Notes: generated by a model from the letters alone, not told the origin. Shown: positions 16,737 through 25,315, numbered from the stretch's first letter. The stretch is 46,608 nucleotides of DNA from Ignavibacteriota bacterium (GCA_020437395.1 JAGQWJ010000024.1:1-46608); one strand, 5' to 3'. Made by a program: numbers and translations.

Positions 16737-17348
16737 ATGACTTACAAAATAATAGTTCTTTGCATTGCATTAATGCTTATGGCATCTTGTAGCGAAAAAG
16801 AAGAATCGAAAGACAATAATGAGATATCAAATACAGAAGAAAGCTACGTACCACCAATAGGCAATGAAGAATCAAATTCTGATGCATCGCAATCGAACAA
16901 TACTGCAGATGTACAGGCAATGAATACGCCTCAGAACCCTATAACTATGCCTACAAAAAAATTGACTGACACTGATTTGAAAAAACTTGCTAAAATAATC
17001 ACTGAGCTTCAAAAACTTAATATGCAATCGCAAGAGATGATGATGGCAGCAGTTCAAAAACAAGGAATGGATCCTCAAAGATTTTTACAGATTCAACAAA
17101 GCTTACAAAACCCACAAGCGGCAAATAATCTTTCTGCTGATGAGAAAAAGAAATTTGAAAATTCGATGAATGCAATTGGTGAAATACAAGTAGAAATACG
17201 TAAGAAAATGGAAGGTGCTTTGAAAAAAGAAAAAGTTTCTATGGACGAGTATCAAGAGATGATGATGGCTATACAAACAGATCAAAATGCACAACAAAAA
17301 TTGATGCAAATGACTGCGCCTCAAACTCCTCCTGCACCTAAGAAGTAA
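16737..17348 (+). CDS. DUF4168-domain lipoprotein
   Basis: This 203-residue lipoprotein has a lipobox LMLMASC that places the lipidated cysteine at residue 18. A polar, low-complexity linker extends to about residue 70. The remainder matches DUF4168: LTDTDLKKLAKIITELQKLN at the start, then KVSMDEYQEMMMAIQTD and NAQQKLMQM at the end, in the order seen in the family. The C terminus is Pro-rich (PQTPPAPKK). DUF4168 proteins are periplasmic or envelope helical proteins of unknown function. The gene has its own promoter and terminator and appears to be a single-gene unit. Confidence 0.75.
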   Translation: MTYKIIVLCIALMLMASCSEKEESKDNNEISNTEESYVPPIGNEESNSDASQSNNTADVQAMNTPQNPITMPTKKLTDTDLKKLAKIITELQKLNMQSQEMMMAAVQKQGMDPQRFLQIQQSLQNPQAANNLSADEKKKFENSMNAIGEIQVEIRKKMEGALKKEKVSMDEYQEMMMAIQTDQNAQQKLMQMTAPQTPPAPKK

Positions 17349-17377
17349 AAAATAATTGCTTTCTAAAAAGGATAGGG

Positions 17378-17405
17378 CCCACTAATTTATTAGTGGGTTT
17401 TTTTT
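17378..17405 (+). terminator. Rho-independent terminator
   Basis: A perfect 8-bp stem CCCACTAA / TTAGTGGG with loop TTTA at 17378-17397 is followed by eight T. It ends the DUF4168 lipoprotein gene. Confidence 0.9.
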
Positions 17406-17483
17406 ATATCTCGCTTTATAAATTTAATTATAAATTTAGTATTTAATAAATTGAGTCAATTAAAATTACAATAGTGGAATCAA

Positions 17484-17828
17484 ATGCAAAAACTGCTGCT
17501 TTTCTTATCAGGAATCGGATTTATAGCTCCGAATATTTTTACAATTAGAGAAAGTTTCGAATTTGGTAATATATTATTTTGGACTGATCCAGCTAGGACT
17601 TTTGGTGCTATTTATGCTAATAATATAGTAACTGGTTTTACACTTGATTTGTTCCTAATGGTCGTTGTCTTCTTTACTTGGTCAAATTACGAAGCAAAGC
17701 GATTGGGAATTAGAAATATTTATACTATATGGATTCTAACATTGCTTTTCGGAGCTGCCGGACCTTTCCCGCTATTTTTGTATATGAGAAACAAAAGGAT
17801 TGAAGAGTTAGCTCTAGAAAATAATTAG
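17484..17828 (+). CDS. DUF2834 family membrane protein
   Basis: This 114-residue integral membrane protein has about three hydrophobic segments. The pattern ANNIVTGFTLDLFLMVVVFFTW, then EAKRLGIRNIY, then GAAGPFPLFLYMRNK matches DUF2834, where a membrane segment is followed by an E-x-x-R-L-G motif and a final helix ending in LFLxxR. Its function is unknown. It converges on nosY, with a 4-nt overlap of the two 3' ends, and is not part of the nos cluster transcript. Confidence 0.7.
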   Translation: MQKLLLFLSGIGFIAPNIFTIRESFEFGNILFWTDPARTFGAIYANNIVTGFTLDLFLMVVVFFTWSNYEAKRLGIRNIYTIWILTLLFGAAGPFPLFLYMRNKRIEELALENN

Positions 17829-18607
17829 AAGTCTTTTTTCATAGATATTCTATTGATAAAATAGACCGGAATTACAGTCCAGATAAATAATGCTGAAAGC
17901 GACAAAGCAAAACCTACTGAGCTACCAAAGAATTTGTTGAATACTGCACCTGTGTAACCTAAGAGTGCAGATATATCGAGTTTCAACATCAGCAAGACTC
18001 TTGACAAATCAATTGGATTAAGAAATGTCATAACTAAAGATATTTTTTCTAATGGGTAGTTGTCAAGCGAAGAAAGCACAAATAGCTGCAAACCATCATA
18101 GACCAGAGCAAGTAATAGCCATGAAAGAATTGAAAGACCAAACCCCTTGATCTTGTTGTCAGTGATTAACGAAATAAGGAAAGATAATGCAGAGAAAATA
18201 AAAGTTAGGAACACGCCTACGAAAAGTAGAATCGATAATATAGTAAAGTCAACACTATAAGTAAATGAATGAATAAGAAACGGTATTAGTACACCTAAAA
18301 AATAGCCAATTGAGAGCGAAATTGTCATACCCAAATATTGACCTATAAATATATCCCTGCGCTTCAAGGGCTGTGCTAATAGTAGCTCTGTAAACTCTCT
18401 TGAATTATAAAAATTCACGGTTCCAAATACTGTTGCAATCAATGGGCATAGGATGATTACCACATTGAGCAATCCCACAACTGTTTTTGCTTCATCACCC
18501 GTTATATAAAGTAATCCTTGAGTAATAAGAATAAAGAAAAGGAAGTAGATCAACGTCCATTTACTTCGCAATAAATCATAGAAACTATATTTTAATATTT
18601 TCAGCAT
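17825..18607 (-). CDS. nosY: NosY, ABC transporter permease for nitrous oxide reductase maturation
   Basis: NosY is the inner-membrane permease of the NosDFY ABC complex, needed to assemble the copper-sulfur CuZ site of NosZ. The 260-residue protein has six predicted membrane helices, and LKILKYSFYDLLRSKWTLIY at the N terminus is typical of ABC-2-type permeases. The ATG at 18607 is chosen: it lies inside the nosF 3' end (23-nt overlap, in another frame), a common sign of translational coupling. It is the last gene of the nos cluster. Confidence 0.88.
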   Translation of the reverse strand: MLKILKYSFYDLLRSKWTLIYFLFFILITQGLLYITGDEAKTVVGLLNVVIILCPLIATVFGTVNFYNSREFTELLLAQPLKRRDIFIGQYLGMTISLSIGYFLGVLIPFLIHSFTYSVDFTILSILLFVGVFLTFIFSALSFLISLITDNKIKGFGLSILSWLLLALVYDGLQLFVLSSLDNYPLEKISLVMTFLNPIDLSRVLLMLKLDISALLGYTGAVFNKFFGSSVGFALSLSALFIWTVIPVYFINRISMKKDF

Positions 18608-19307
18608 ACTTTTGTTCCAATAAATGTGCAATTGACTTTTCTAAATTGTCTTCACCCGCAAATTCTTTTAATTCAGGTATTGTACCTCTGAAATAGATTT
18701 TTCCCTCGAGTAAGAAAAGTATTTCGTCCGAAAGATCTTCGACCAAACTCATAATATGAGTAGTTATTAGAATGTTTTTACCTTTTGCTCTTTCATCTAA
18801 TATTAGTTCTTTCAGTCGAACGAGAGCAATAGGGTCTAGTCCAGTAGATGGTTCATCGAGCACTATAAGTGGGTTATCGTACATCATAGCAAGAACTATA
18901 TTTACTTTTTGTTTAGTACCTCCCGATAGATGCTTTATCTTTTTTCCTAAGTGCGATTCCAAATCGAACAATTCAATTAATCTTTGCTCATTTGGGCTAC
19001 CACCTCTTATATCCTTTATCAAGTTTATAAGCTCAGTAACTGTTAGGTTTTCGGGGAATCTTGCTATCTGTGGTAAATAGCTAATGTCGTTTTTATATTG
19101 CCATTCTTTCCTGATAGGTTTCCCATGGAAAAGTATTTCACCTTTATCTGGATAAACCATTCCAAGAAGCATTTTTATTAGTGTCGTTTTACCAGAGCCG
19201 TTTGGTCCCAATATAGCAGTTATACCACCTCCTCCAACGCTTGCGCTAACACCTTTTAATACTTCTAATTTTCCAAAAGCTTTATATATATTCTCAAACT
19301 GTATCAT
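18585..19307 (-). CDS. nosF: NosF, ABC transporter ATPase for nitrous oxide reductase maturation
   Basis: NosF is the cytoplasmic ATPase that powers NosY. In the 240 residues the Walker A is GPNGSGKTT (about 34-42), the ABC signature LSGGTKQ (127-133), and Walker B LIVLDEPSTG (147-156); a Q-loop Gln is in YLPQ and the switch His in TTHIM. It overlaps nosD by 14 nt and nosY by 23 nt. All key ATPase residues are intact. Confidence 0.93.
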   Translation of the reverse strand: MIQFENIYKAFGKLEVLKGVSASVGGGGITAILGPNGSGKTTLIKMLLGMVYPDKGEILFHGKPIRKEWQYKNDISYLPQIARFPENLTVTELINLIKDIRGGSPNEQRLIELFDLESHLGKKIKHLSGGTKQKVNIVLAMMYDNPLIVLDEPSTGLDPIALVRLKELILDERAKGKNILITTHIMSLVEDLSDEILFLLEGKIYFRGTIPELKEFAGEDNLEKSIAHLLEQKYAENIKI

Positions 19308-20538
19308 TATCTAACTGTTTTACCATTGGTTGCAAATCTTTCAAATTTTCCGGTGTTAACACAGGAACAATATTCTCAATAAAGTTTAGTAACTCTATAA
19401 AAAAACTTCTTAGCAAGATAATAGCTTCGGGTGTATATCCCAATACTTGCGAGAAAAATTTCACTGGTCTGTGAGGTACATCACCTATACCATCTTTGTC
19501 CAGATCATATCCATTGTAATCGCTCCAGTAATTTTTCTCGTAAACATTGTAGTTTCTAGCGTTCTGATTTGTTGATACATTGAATGTGTTTTGAAGAAAA
19601 TTATTATAACTTATGGTATCTTTCTCAGAACTTCCCATCATTTGCATTGCCCATCCATTCTGAACAAAGTCATTGTTGAATATGTTTATTCTGATTGCAC
19701 TTTCGCCGTATATTCCTTTCGTGTTTCCCTTGAACAAATTGTAGTGTATCTTACTATCTTTTATTTCCTTAAGCAACAATCCATAGGATGCTTGACCCCA
19801 ATTATTTAAGAACTTGTTCCTGTACATCTCTATTTCATGGGAGTACATAACAGCAACGCCAGCGCCGTTCTCTTCAAATATATTGTGTCTGTACTTGTTA
19901 TTATTGCTAAACATAAAGTGTAATCCATAGCGTAAATTCTTATAACTTCGGTTGTTATCTATTGTTGAATTATCACAGAACTCAAAATAAAGACCATCAC
20001 GATGACCTTCTACATAGTTGTCTTTAACAGTTAATTTTTTGCTAGACCAAGCGTGTATAGCATTAGCACTATTCATCTCCTTTTTTTGCTTACTTGTCAA
20101 TCTGTTTCTAATTATCTTAGTTCCAGTCGATTTTGCAATATAAATACCAAAAAAAGTGTTAGTAAATACATTGTCTGTTATATTGATGTAGTTCCCACCT
20201 TGTATATTTATTGCAGCCCTATCCTCGGTAAAACTACGCTTTACTTCCATCAACTCTAGCCCAGTTATAGTGACAGAATCTGCAATAATATGGAAAATTT
20301 TCTCGCCATTTTTTGCTTTTATTTTGGGTAGATTCTTCCCAATTATAGTAAGCGGTTTATCTATTTCGATAAGTGATTCGGTATAAGTCCCAGACTTGAT
20401 TATTATAGTATCTCCCCTTTCGCTCATATCAACAGCTTTACTGACCTTACCAATATGACAATCACTACAAACAATATGTGTAGCTGCCAACACAGGAAAG
20501 GAGAGTACTATAATTAATATATAAACTAGTTTTATCAA
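19294..20538 (-). CDS. nosD: NosD, periplasmic copper-site maturation protein
   Basis: NosD is a periplasmic right-handed beta-helix protein that works with NosFY in CuZ assembly. The 414-residue protein has a signal peptide (about residues 1-19, ending LAA) and the family's opening pattern (MSERGDTIIIKSGTYTE, then IDKPLTIIGK), followed by many N-x-I/F-x-x-N coils such as NYINITDNVFTN. The mature N terminus contains CSDCH (24-28), which reads formally as a CxxCH haem-binding motif. Cysteine pairs occur at this position in related proteins, so haem binding is not assumed. A possible C-terminal membrane-proximal hydrophobic stretch is present. The start overlaps the nosL stop by 4 nt (ATGA). 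Confidence 0.9.
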   Translation of the reverse strand: MIKLVYILIIVLSFPVLAATHIVCSDCHIGKVSKAVDMSERGDTIIIKSGTYTESLIEIDKPLTIIGKNLPKIKAKNGEKIFHIIADSVTITGLELMEVKRSFTEDRAAINIQGGNYINITDNVFTNTFFGIYIAKSTGTKIIRNRLTSKQKKEMNSANAIHAWSSKKLTVKDNYVEGHRDGLYFEFCDNSTIDNNRSYKNLRYGLHFMFSNNNKYRHNIFEENGAGVAVMYSHEIEMYRNKFLNNWGQASYGLLLKEIKDSKIHYNLFKGNTKGIYGESAIRINIFNNDFVQNGWAMQMMGSSEKDTISYNNFLQNTFNVSTNQNARNYNVYEKNYWSDYNGYDLDKDGIGDVPHRPVKFFSQVLGYTPEAIILLRSFFIELLNFIENIVPVLTPENLKDLQPMVKQLDNDTV

Positions 20539-20972
20539 TTAAACTTCGTTTTTAATTCATCCCAATTATATAATACACCGTCCCATTCTTCTTTTAGCTG
20601 CTGTGCATTCGATTTTTCTTTGAAAGCAGCCAAATTTGCACCCATAGGGCTTTGTATTTTTTCGCTAACCAAGAAAGTAACTTCCGAAACAGGCACTAAA
20701 ACTTTGGGTGTCGTCATATCTATAACGTAGTAATTATCTACATCCTCAGCAGTGAAACTTTCAGTACGGTTCACGTCTCTGACCATACACTCAATTGAGC
20801 AATATTTCTGAGCTTTGCCAGTTGTCAGGACTAATTCTGACGCAAATCTATCATCTGAGATTGTCATTGTACAAAAATGACAGTTCTCAGCACCATATTC
20901 TATCTCTTGTGGCTCAGTTGAGCAGGCAACAATTAACAAAAGAATAGGTATTAAATTAATTAGCTTCTTCAT
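20535..20972 (-). CDS. nosL: NosL, copper chaperone lipoprotein
   Basis: NosL is an outer- or inner-membrane lipoprotein that delivers Cu(I) for NosZ. The lipobox LIVAC places the lipidated Cys at residue 17. The copper-binding motif is CHFCTM (31-36), and the second conserved stretch is KYCSIECMVRD. At 145 residues it is shorter than some NosL proteins but retains the core. It overlaps the upstream membrane protein gene by 17 nt and nosD by 4 nt. Confidence 0.92.
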   Translation of the reverse strand: MKKLINLIPILLLIVACSTEPQEIEYGAENCHFCTMTISDDRFASELVLTTGKAQKYCSIECMVRDVNRTESFTAEDVDNYYVIDMTTPKVLVPVSEVTFLVSEKIQSPMGANLAAFKEKSNAQQLKEEWDGVLYNWDELKTKFN

Positions 20973-21555
20973 TTTTTAACTCCTTTTTTTCTTTACTCAT
21001 AAAATATGCTAAACCAGCAAATAGTACAGAGCCACCCATAAAAAGTGAACCAAGAGCCGGATAAGAAGTAGCTCTAAAATTCAGTAACCATTCCGATCCG
21101 AATAAAGGTGGTTGATATACCATACCTGGTACTTTAATTGGTGCATGGGGGTCTAAGTTGTGACCATAGTCATATTCCCAAAGGTAGAAATCGTAGATTC
21201 CTAATACTCCCAATATGATCATTAATATAGTCCAAGTAAGAAATAGTTTTCTATTCCCAACTATGCCGAATAAGACACCTATTACACTCATGAAAACAAC
21301 AATATAAGGAAAATATTGTAGCTCAGGTATAGAATCAGGTTCTATTTTTTGCATACCAATATAATGATTAAGAATATTCATATTCTGAAGTGTAGATTCA
21401 GTATCACCAGTTATCTGATTTACCCAAATGTACATATTTATACCTTCTGGGAACTGTGGTGCTTCTAGCGATATGCTCCATAATGGGAACAAAAAGACTA
21501 ACAACAGCATCAGTGATCCAATTATCATTACTATTCTTGAAGACTTGTTTTTCAT
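20956..21555 (-). CDS. Nos-cluster membrane protein of unknown function
   Basis: This 199-residue protein has an N-terminal membrane helix with the motif FPLWSISLEAPQFPEG, two or three central helices and one near the C terminus. FPLWSISLEAPQxPEG-type membrane proteins recur in nos clusters of Bacteroidota as I recall them, but no function has been assigned that I can name. A His- and Asp-containing loop (YGHNLDPHAPIKVPGM) could bind metal. The gene is the first after the hairpin that follows nosZ, and its 3' end overlaps nosL by 17 nt. A role in NosZ maturation or in electron supply is inferred from position only. Confidence 0.6.
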   Translation of the reverse strand: MKNKSSRIVMIIGSLMLLLVFLFPLWSISLEAPQFPEGINMYIWVNQITGDTESTLQNMNILNHYIGMQKIEPDSIPELQYFPYIVVFMSVIGVLFGIVGNRKLFLTWTILMIILGVLGIYDFYLWEYDYGHNLDPHAPIKVPGMVYQPPLFGSEWLLNFRATSYPALGSLFMGGSVLFAGLAYFMSKEKKELKNEEAN

Positions 21556-21570
21556 TACTAACCTAGTATT

Positions 21571-21599
21571 TAAAAATACGCCCCATGTTTCAGGGGCGT
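21571..21599 (-). terminator. Hairpin terminator or attenuator between nosZ and the maturation genes
   Basis: On the minus strand ACGCCCC and GGGGCGT (21578-21584 with 21593-21599) form a 7-bp stem, followed by ATTTTT. It lies in the 57-nt gap after the nosZ stop. As the downstream genes overlap and lack a visible promoter, partial readthrough is likely, which would give nosZ more transcript than nosLDFY. Confidence 0.8.
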
Positions 21600-21612
21600 T
21601 GATTTATTGTAT

Positions 21613-23592
21613 TTACTTACCTTGAGTCTCGTCTTCGCCTAAGCCCCAACTTAGCTTAACGTTAGCATTAGCTGGATGGACTCGTACATAACCTTGCATC
21701 TCTTGGTGCAGAGCTGAACAGAAATCTGTACAGTACATAGGGAATACACCAACTCTGTCTGGTTTCCATTTTAGTGTTTCAGTTTGTCCTGGCATAACTA
21801 GTAGTTCTGCATTGTCTGCTCCTTTGACAGCAAAACCATGCGGTACATCCCAATCTTGCTCTAAGTTTGTTAAGTGGAAATATACTACATCTCCAAGTTT
21901 AACTCCTTCTATCCAATCTGGTGCAAAATGAGAACGGATTGAAGTCAAGTAAACGTGGACTTCATTGCCTTTACGTTCTACTCTTGTGTCTTTCTCGTTT
22001 TTCACTGCATGTGGATGCTTGTTATCTTCTAATTTATAATATTTCAATGATTTATCTTTAATCACGTCCGCAGCAATTGCTTGTGCATAGTGAGGTTCAC
22101 CTACAGTTGGAAAATCGAGGATTAGTTCCATCTTATCTCCAGAAATATCATATAGCTGAGCAGAGTGAGCCAATTCAGGCCCTGTTGGCAAATATCTATC
22201 CTTAGTGATTTTGTTCATTGCTACTAAATATTTACCCCAAGGTTTACGTGAATCACCTCCAGGTATCATCAAGTGACCAACAGAATAGTAACAAGGTATT
22301 CTATCTACAACTTCCCAAGTACCTACTTTCCACTTAACAACTTCAGAAGAGATAAAGAAAGTTGTATAAGCAAAACCTTTGTCATCAAATTCTGTATGCA
22401 AAGGACCCAATCCTGGTTTCTCTACTACTCCAGCTACAACTTGATCATATTTCAATACTGGAATACCATCTATTTCTTTTTCGAATGCTTTTGATTCGAT
22501 TGCTTTCATCATTTTAGTATAAGAGTGTACAGTTAAGTCAGCAGACAATTTACCATTACCAACAATGTACTCTCCTGTAGGATCTACGTCAACTCCATGT
22601 GGTGATTTTGGTGTTGGTAGATAATAAATCAAACCTGGGCATTCGGAAGGAATAAGTACTCTTGTACTTTTCATTCTCTTTGTAGTAGCCATGTGAGTAT
22701 GCTCATCATATTCATTGTTTAAATATGATGCTGGCATTTCACGGAATTTACCTGCTTTGATATACTCTCGTGCTTTTTTCCAGTTTACAGCAGCAATGTA
22801 GTCTTTATCATTCTGAGAAGCATTTACTTCTTTCATAGTACTTGCTTTCTCAGTGTTATATGTAGTGAAGAACGTCCAACCATGCGAAGGACCTTTACCA
22901 GAGTGTGCAAGATCATAGTCGAAGCCAGGCACTAATATTTGGAAATCTATTTCCATATCACCTATTTCGTCTGGAGCTACACTAACAAATGTTAACATAC
23001 CTTGGAATTTTTCAGCATAATCTTTGATAGAAACGTCTGTTTCAGTAATTGGAATACTAAATCTAGTACCAGCTACAACATATTCAGAGTTCTCTGTAGT
23101 GAATGGTGAAGAGTGATTACCACCACTGTTCGGTATTTCGATTATTTCTGTAGTTTCGAATGTTTTCAAATCTATCTTTGCTATACGAGGTGTATTATTA
23201 CCATTGATAAACAAGAATCGACCATCAGGCACACCATCTGTTTGAGATAGTTCCGGGTGATGGGCATCATCCCAAGGTACAAACCCATGGCTAGTTTCTA
23301 ACATTGGTTTCGTTTCTTCATTGAATCCATATCCTTTTTCTCCATCAACTGAGAAAACAGGAATAATTTTGAACAAACGTCCGGATGGTAACCCGTACAC
23401 TGATACTTGTCCGCTAAAACCACCAGACATAAACGCATAGAACTCATCGTGTTCACCTGGTGCCACATATACCTTCTCGGCTGCATTAGAGCCAACCATA
23501 CCGGCGTTCCCTTTTTTCCCGCCGTCGCTTTCACAACCCGCTAACACTACTGAAAGTGCTATTGCAAGTAGGATAAATAGTTTCGTTTTCAT
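21613..23592 (-). CDS. nosZ: Nitrous oxide reductase NosZ, clade II, lipoprotein form
   Basis: NosZ reduces N2O to N2 at a four-copper CuZ site, receiving electrons through a binuclear CuA site. The 659 residues start with a Sec-type lipoprotein signal (LAGC, Cys20) and lack a twin-arginine motif, which marks clade II. CuZ histidine motifs are all present: DDAHHPE (HH at 111-112), GGNHSSPFT, GPSHGWTFF, SPHGVDVDP, GPLHTEFD, ELAHSAQLYD and EPHYAQAI. The CuA motif is CTDFCSALHQEM (C621, C625, H629, M632). An AGGAG site lies 7 nt before the ATG. A hairpin follows the gene. It is intact and should be active given copper supply. Confidence 0.97.
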   Translation of the reverse strand: MKTKLFILLAIALSVVLAGCESDGGKKGNAGMVGSNAAEKVYVAPGEHDEFYAFMSGGFSGQVSVYGLPSGRLFKIIPVFSVDGEKGYGFNEETKPMLETSHGFVPWDDAHHPELSQTDGVPDGRFLFINGNNTPRIAKIDLKTFETTEIIEIPNSGGNHSSPFTTENSEYVVAGTRFSIPITETDVSIKDYAEKFQGMLTFVSVAPDEIGDMEIDFQILVPGFDYDLAHSGKGPSHGWTFFTTYNTEKASTMKEVNASQNDKDYIAAVNWKKAREYIKAGKFREMPASYLNNEYDEHTHMATTKRMKSTRVLIPSECPGLIYYLPTPKSPHGVDVDPTGEYIVGNGKLSADLTVHSYTKMMKAIESKAFEKEIDGIPVLKYDQVVAGVVEKPGLGPLHTEFDDKGFAYTTFFISSEVVKWKVGTWEVVDRIPCYYSVGHLMIPGGDSRKPWGKYLVAMNKITKDRYLPTGPELAHSAQLYDISGDKMELILDFPTVGEPHYAQAIAADVIKDKSLKYYKLEDNKHPHAVKNEKDTRVERKGNEVHVYLTSIRSHFAPDWIEGVKLGDVVYFHLTNLEQDWDVPHGFAVKGADNAELLVMPGQTETLKWKPDRVGVFPMYCTDFCSALHQEMQGYVRVHPANANVKLSWGLGEDETQGK

Positions 23593-23625
23593 TATATTGC
23601 TCCTAAAAAATAAAAATGAATAAAT

Positions 23626-24099
23626 TTATTTGCTATCTACTAATCTGAAGTATTCAACTATCTTACGTGCTTGATCTTCTGAAATATTCTGATTTGCCAT
23701 TGGTGCCAAATACTCTGCTAATAATTCTTTAGCAACTGGGTCTTCTTTTACCATTTGTTCTGGATTCATGATCATATTCATTATCCATTCAGGCTTTCTT
23801 CTCTCGGTTACTCCTGCTAATGCAGGCCCTACAAATCTTTTATCGATTTTATGACATGCAGCACAGTTTTTTGTGAATAATTCTTCTCCTTCTTTAGCCA
23901 TATTCTCATCTAAATCGCCTAGGGTTACACTTTTAATTGGACCCACCCCAAGTCCGTCATCTCCACCAGACTCATTTGATGAGGGTTCCACTTTCTCTGT
24001 TTCATTAGATGCATTCTTTTCTAATTGTGCATCTCTAGCTTCTCCGCATGCAACCAACATAAATATTGCTAAAGCGAAAAGTGCCATTGTTTTAATCAT
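23626..24099 (-). CDS. Monohaem cytochrome c lipoprotein
   Basis: This 157-residue class I-like cytochrome c has a lipobox LVAC (Cys18) and a polar linker rich in Ser, Asn and Gly (about 20-50). The haem-binding motif is CAACH (79-83), and the likely axial Met134 is in YLAPMANQ. It sits directly upstream of nosZ, 33 nt away, so it is a plausible electron donor to the CuA site. The start at 24099 is chosen because GGAG lies 6 nt before it; the start overlaps the upstream gene's stop by 8 nt. An ATG at 24087 is a weaker alternative. Confidence 0.88.
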   Translation of the reverse strand: MIKTMALFALAIFMLVACGEARDAQLEKNASNETEKVEPSSNESGGDDGLGVGPIKSVTLGDLDENMAKEGEELFTKNCAACHKIDKRFVGPALAGVTERRKPEWIMNMIMNPEQMVKEDPVAKELLAEYLAPMANQNISEDQARKIVEYFRLVDSK

Positions 24100-24562
24100 T
24101 ACTAACTCCAATAATATTATTATTAAAAAATTTGTTGTTGTTTCCCGTATAAAAGTTATCTAGTATATTTGTAACAGCATAAGTCAATAGGGTGAATGCT
24201 TTCACAACTTCTATTATCATAATCGCAATATGGGTTCCTATTCCATATAGTTCACCTATTCCATTAAACACTGATGAATATATAATTGTAATTTCTAATG
24301 CGAAGAATGAGAGTAAACCAATATTCTCAAGACTAATTAATCCATGATTCCTATTTACCACAAGCTTGGCAAACATTAGTATCAACTGAATAGTGATAAA
24401 TATCCCAAATAACTCAAATCTAAAATTATCAACTGATGCTATATTATCTTTAAATATATCTAGTTCAATACCCACAGTTACTATCACATAACTTGCAATA
24501 AGTCCTATCATCACAAAATATATAGTAGCATTCTTTATTCTATATAATTGTTCTTTTTGCAT
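24092..24562 (-). CDS. Small membrane protein of the nos operon, unknown
   Basis: This 156-residue protein has four predicted membrane helices (around residues 15-33, 50-68, 80-97, 107-130) and a low-complexity Asn-rich tail (NNNKFFNNN). No haem-, copper- or iron-binding motif was recognised. It lies between the Rrf2 regulator and the cytochrome c, overlapping the latter by 8 nt, so it is translated with the nos genes. It may be a membrane anchor or quinol-oxidising partner, but nothing in the sequence shows this. Confidence 0.6.
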   Translation of the reverse strand: MQKEQLYRIKNATIYFVMIGLIASYVIVTVGIELDIFKDNIASVDNFRFELFGIFITIQLILMFAKLVVNRNHGLISLENIGLLSFFALEITIIYSSVFNGIGELYGIGTHIAIMIIEVVKAFTLLTYAVTNILDNFYTGNNNKFFNNNIIGVSND

Positions 24563-24587
24563 CTTTCTCTAATTCGTTTTACTAATT

Positions 24588-25067
24588 TTATAATCTTTTA
24601 TTCTTATTAAACTCTAAAATATCCAATTGACTCAGTGTTCTTAATCTTAACCCTGCTTCTTGAACATTATCAGCAAGTTTCTCTAAACTTTCCGTCTCAA
24701 ATAGCCTTCTTAGTACGAGCTTGTGTTCGGACCATTTCTCGTGCAAAGGACAGGGAGTAGCAGTACCACAACCGTGCAAACCCAAAGCACACTCTTCAAA
24801 TAATTCTAAACCATCAATTGCTGCTACTATCTCTATTAATTTTATTAGCTTTGGCTCTCTGCTGAATTTCACTCCGCCTTTCGGACCTCTGTGAGAGAGC
24901 AATAAACCTTCCTGAGTTAGTTGTTGCAATATTTTAGTAAGGAAATGAGCAGATAAATTCAAGTCTTTTGCAATATCTTTAATAGAGATAAATTCCTCAT
25001 TGCCCTTAATGGCCATCAGTATCGCAGCTCTTATTCCATACACACATGATTTAGATAGTAACGCCAT
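24588..25067 (-). CDS. Rrf2 family transcriptional regulator with Fe-S-type cysteines
   Basis: This 159-residue regulator belongs to the Rrf2 family (IscR/NsrR/RsrR). The winged helix-turn-helix is at about residues 1-70 (SIKDIAKDLNLSAHFLTKIL, then SHRGPKGGVKF). Three cysteines (C in ECALGLHGC, C in the same motif, and C in TPCPLHEKW) match the iron-sulfur cluster ligands of this family. It is the first gene before the nos cluster and is likely to be its sensor of nitric oxide, oxygen or redox state. An imperfect palindrome at 25101-25121 upstream may be its operator. A paralogue lies at 35408. Confidence 0.88.
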   Translation of the reverse strand: MALLSKSCVYGIRAAILMAIKGNEEFISIKDIAKDLNLSAHFLTKILQQLTQEGLLLSHRGPKGGVKFSREPKLIKLIEIVAAIDGLELFEECALGLHGCGTATPCPLHEKWSEHKLVLRRLFETESLEKLADNVQEAGLRLRTLSQLDILEFNKNKRL

Positions 25068-25100
25068 TTGAAAACCTTTTTTAAAGTATTAAAGACTCTT

Positions 25101-25121
25101 TTATCCTAAATTAAGGGATAA
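25101..25121. promoter_or_regulatory. Possible Rrf2 operator upstream of the nos cluster
   Basis: An imperfect inverted repeat TTATCCT / AGGGATAA with a 6-nt spacer lies 34 nt before the Rrf2 start, in the only region of the nos cluster large enough to hold a main promoter. No full TAnnTTTG element was found there. Assignment is by position and symmetry alone. Confidence 0.3.
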
Positions 25122-25315
25122 GATTATATCTTCCAAATTTTTTTCAAATTTTTTTCACTTTTTTTTATGGATTCTATTCTTGCTTTTTATAACTATATTA
25201 TAATACGTAGCATACCTTAATTCATAATTTTAAATTTATTTAAGTGTTTATCGTCTCAGTATCTATTGAATTTTCATAACCACGCAATTGATTTAATTAA
25301 AATAGTGAGAAATTA

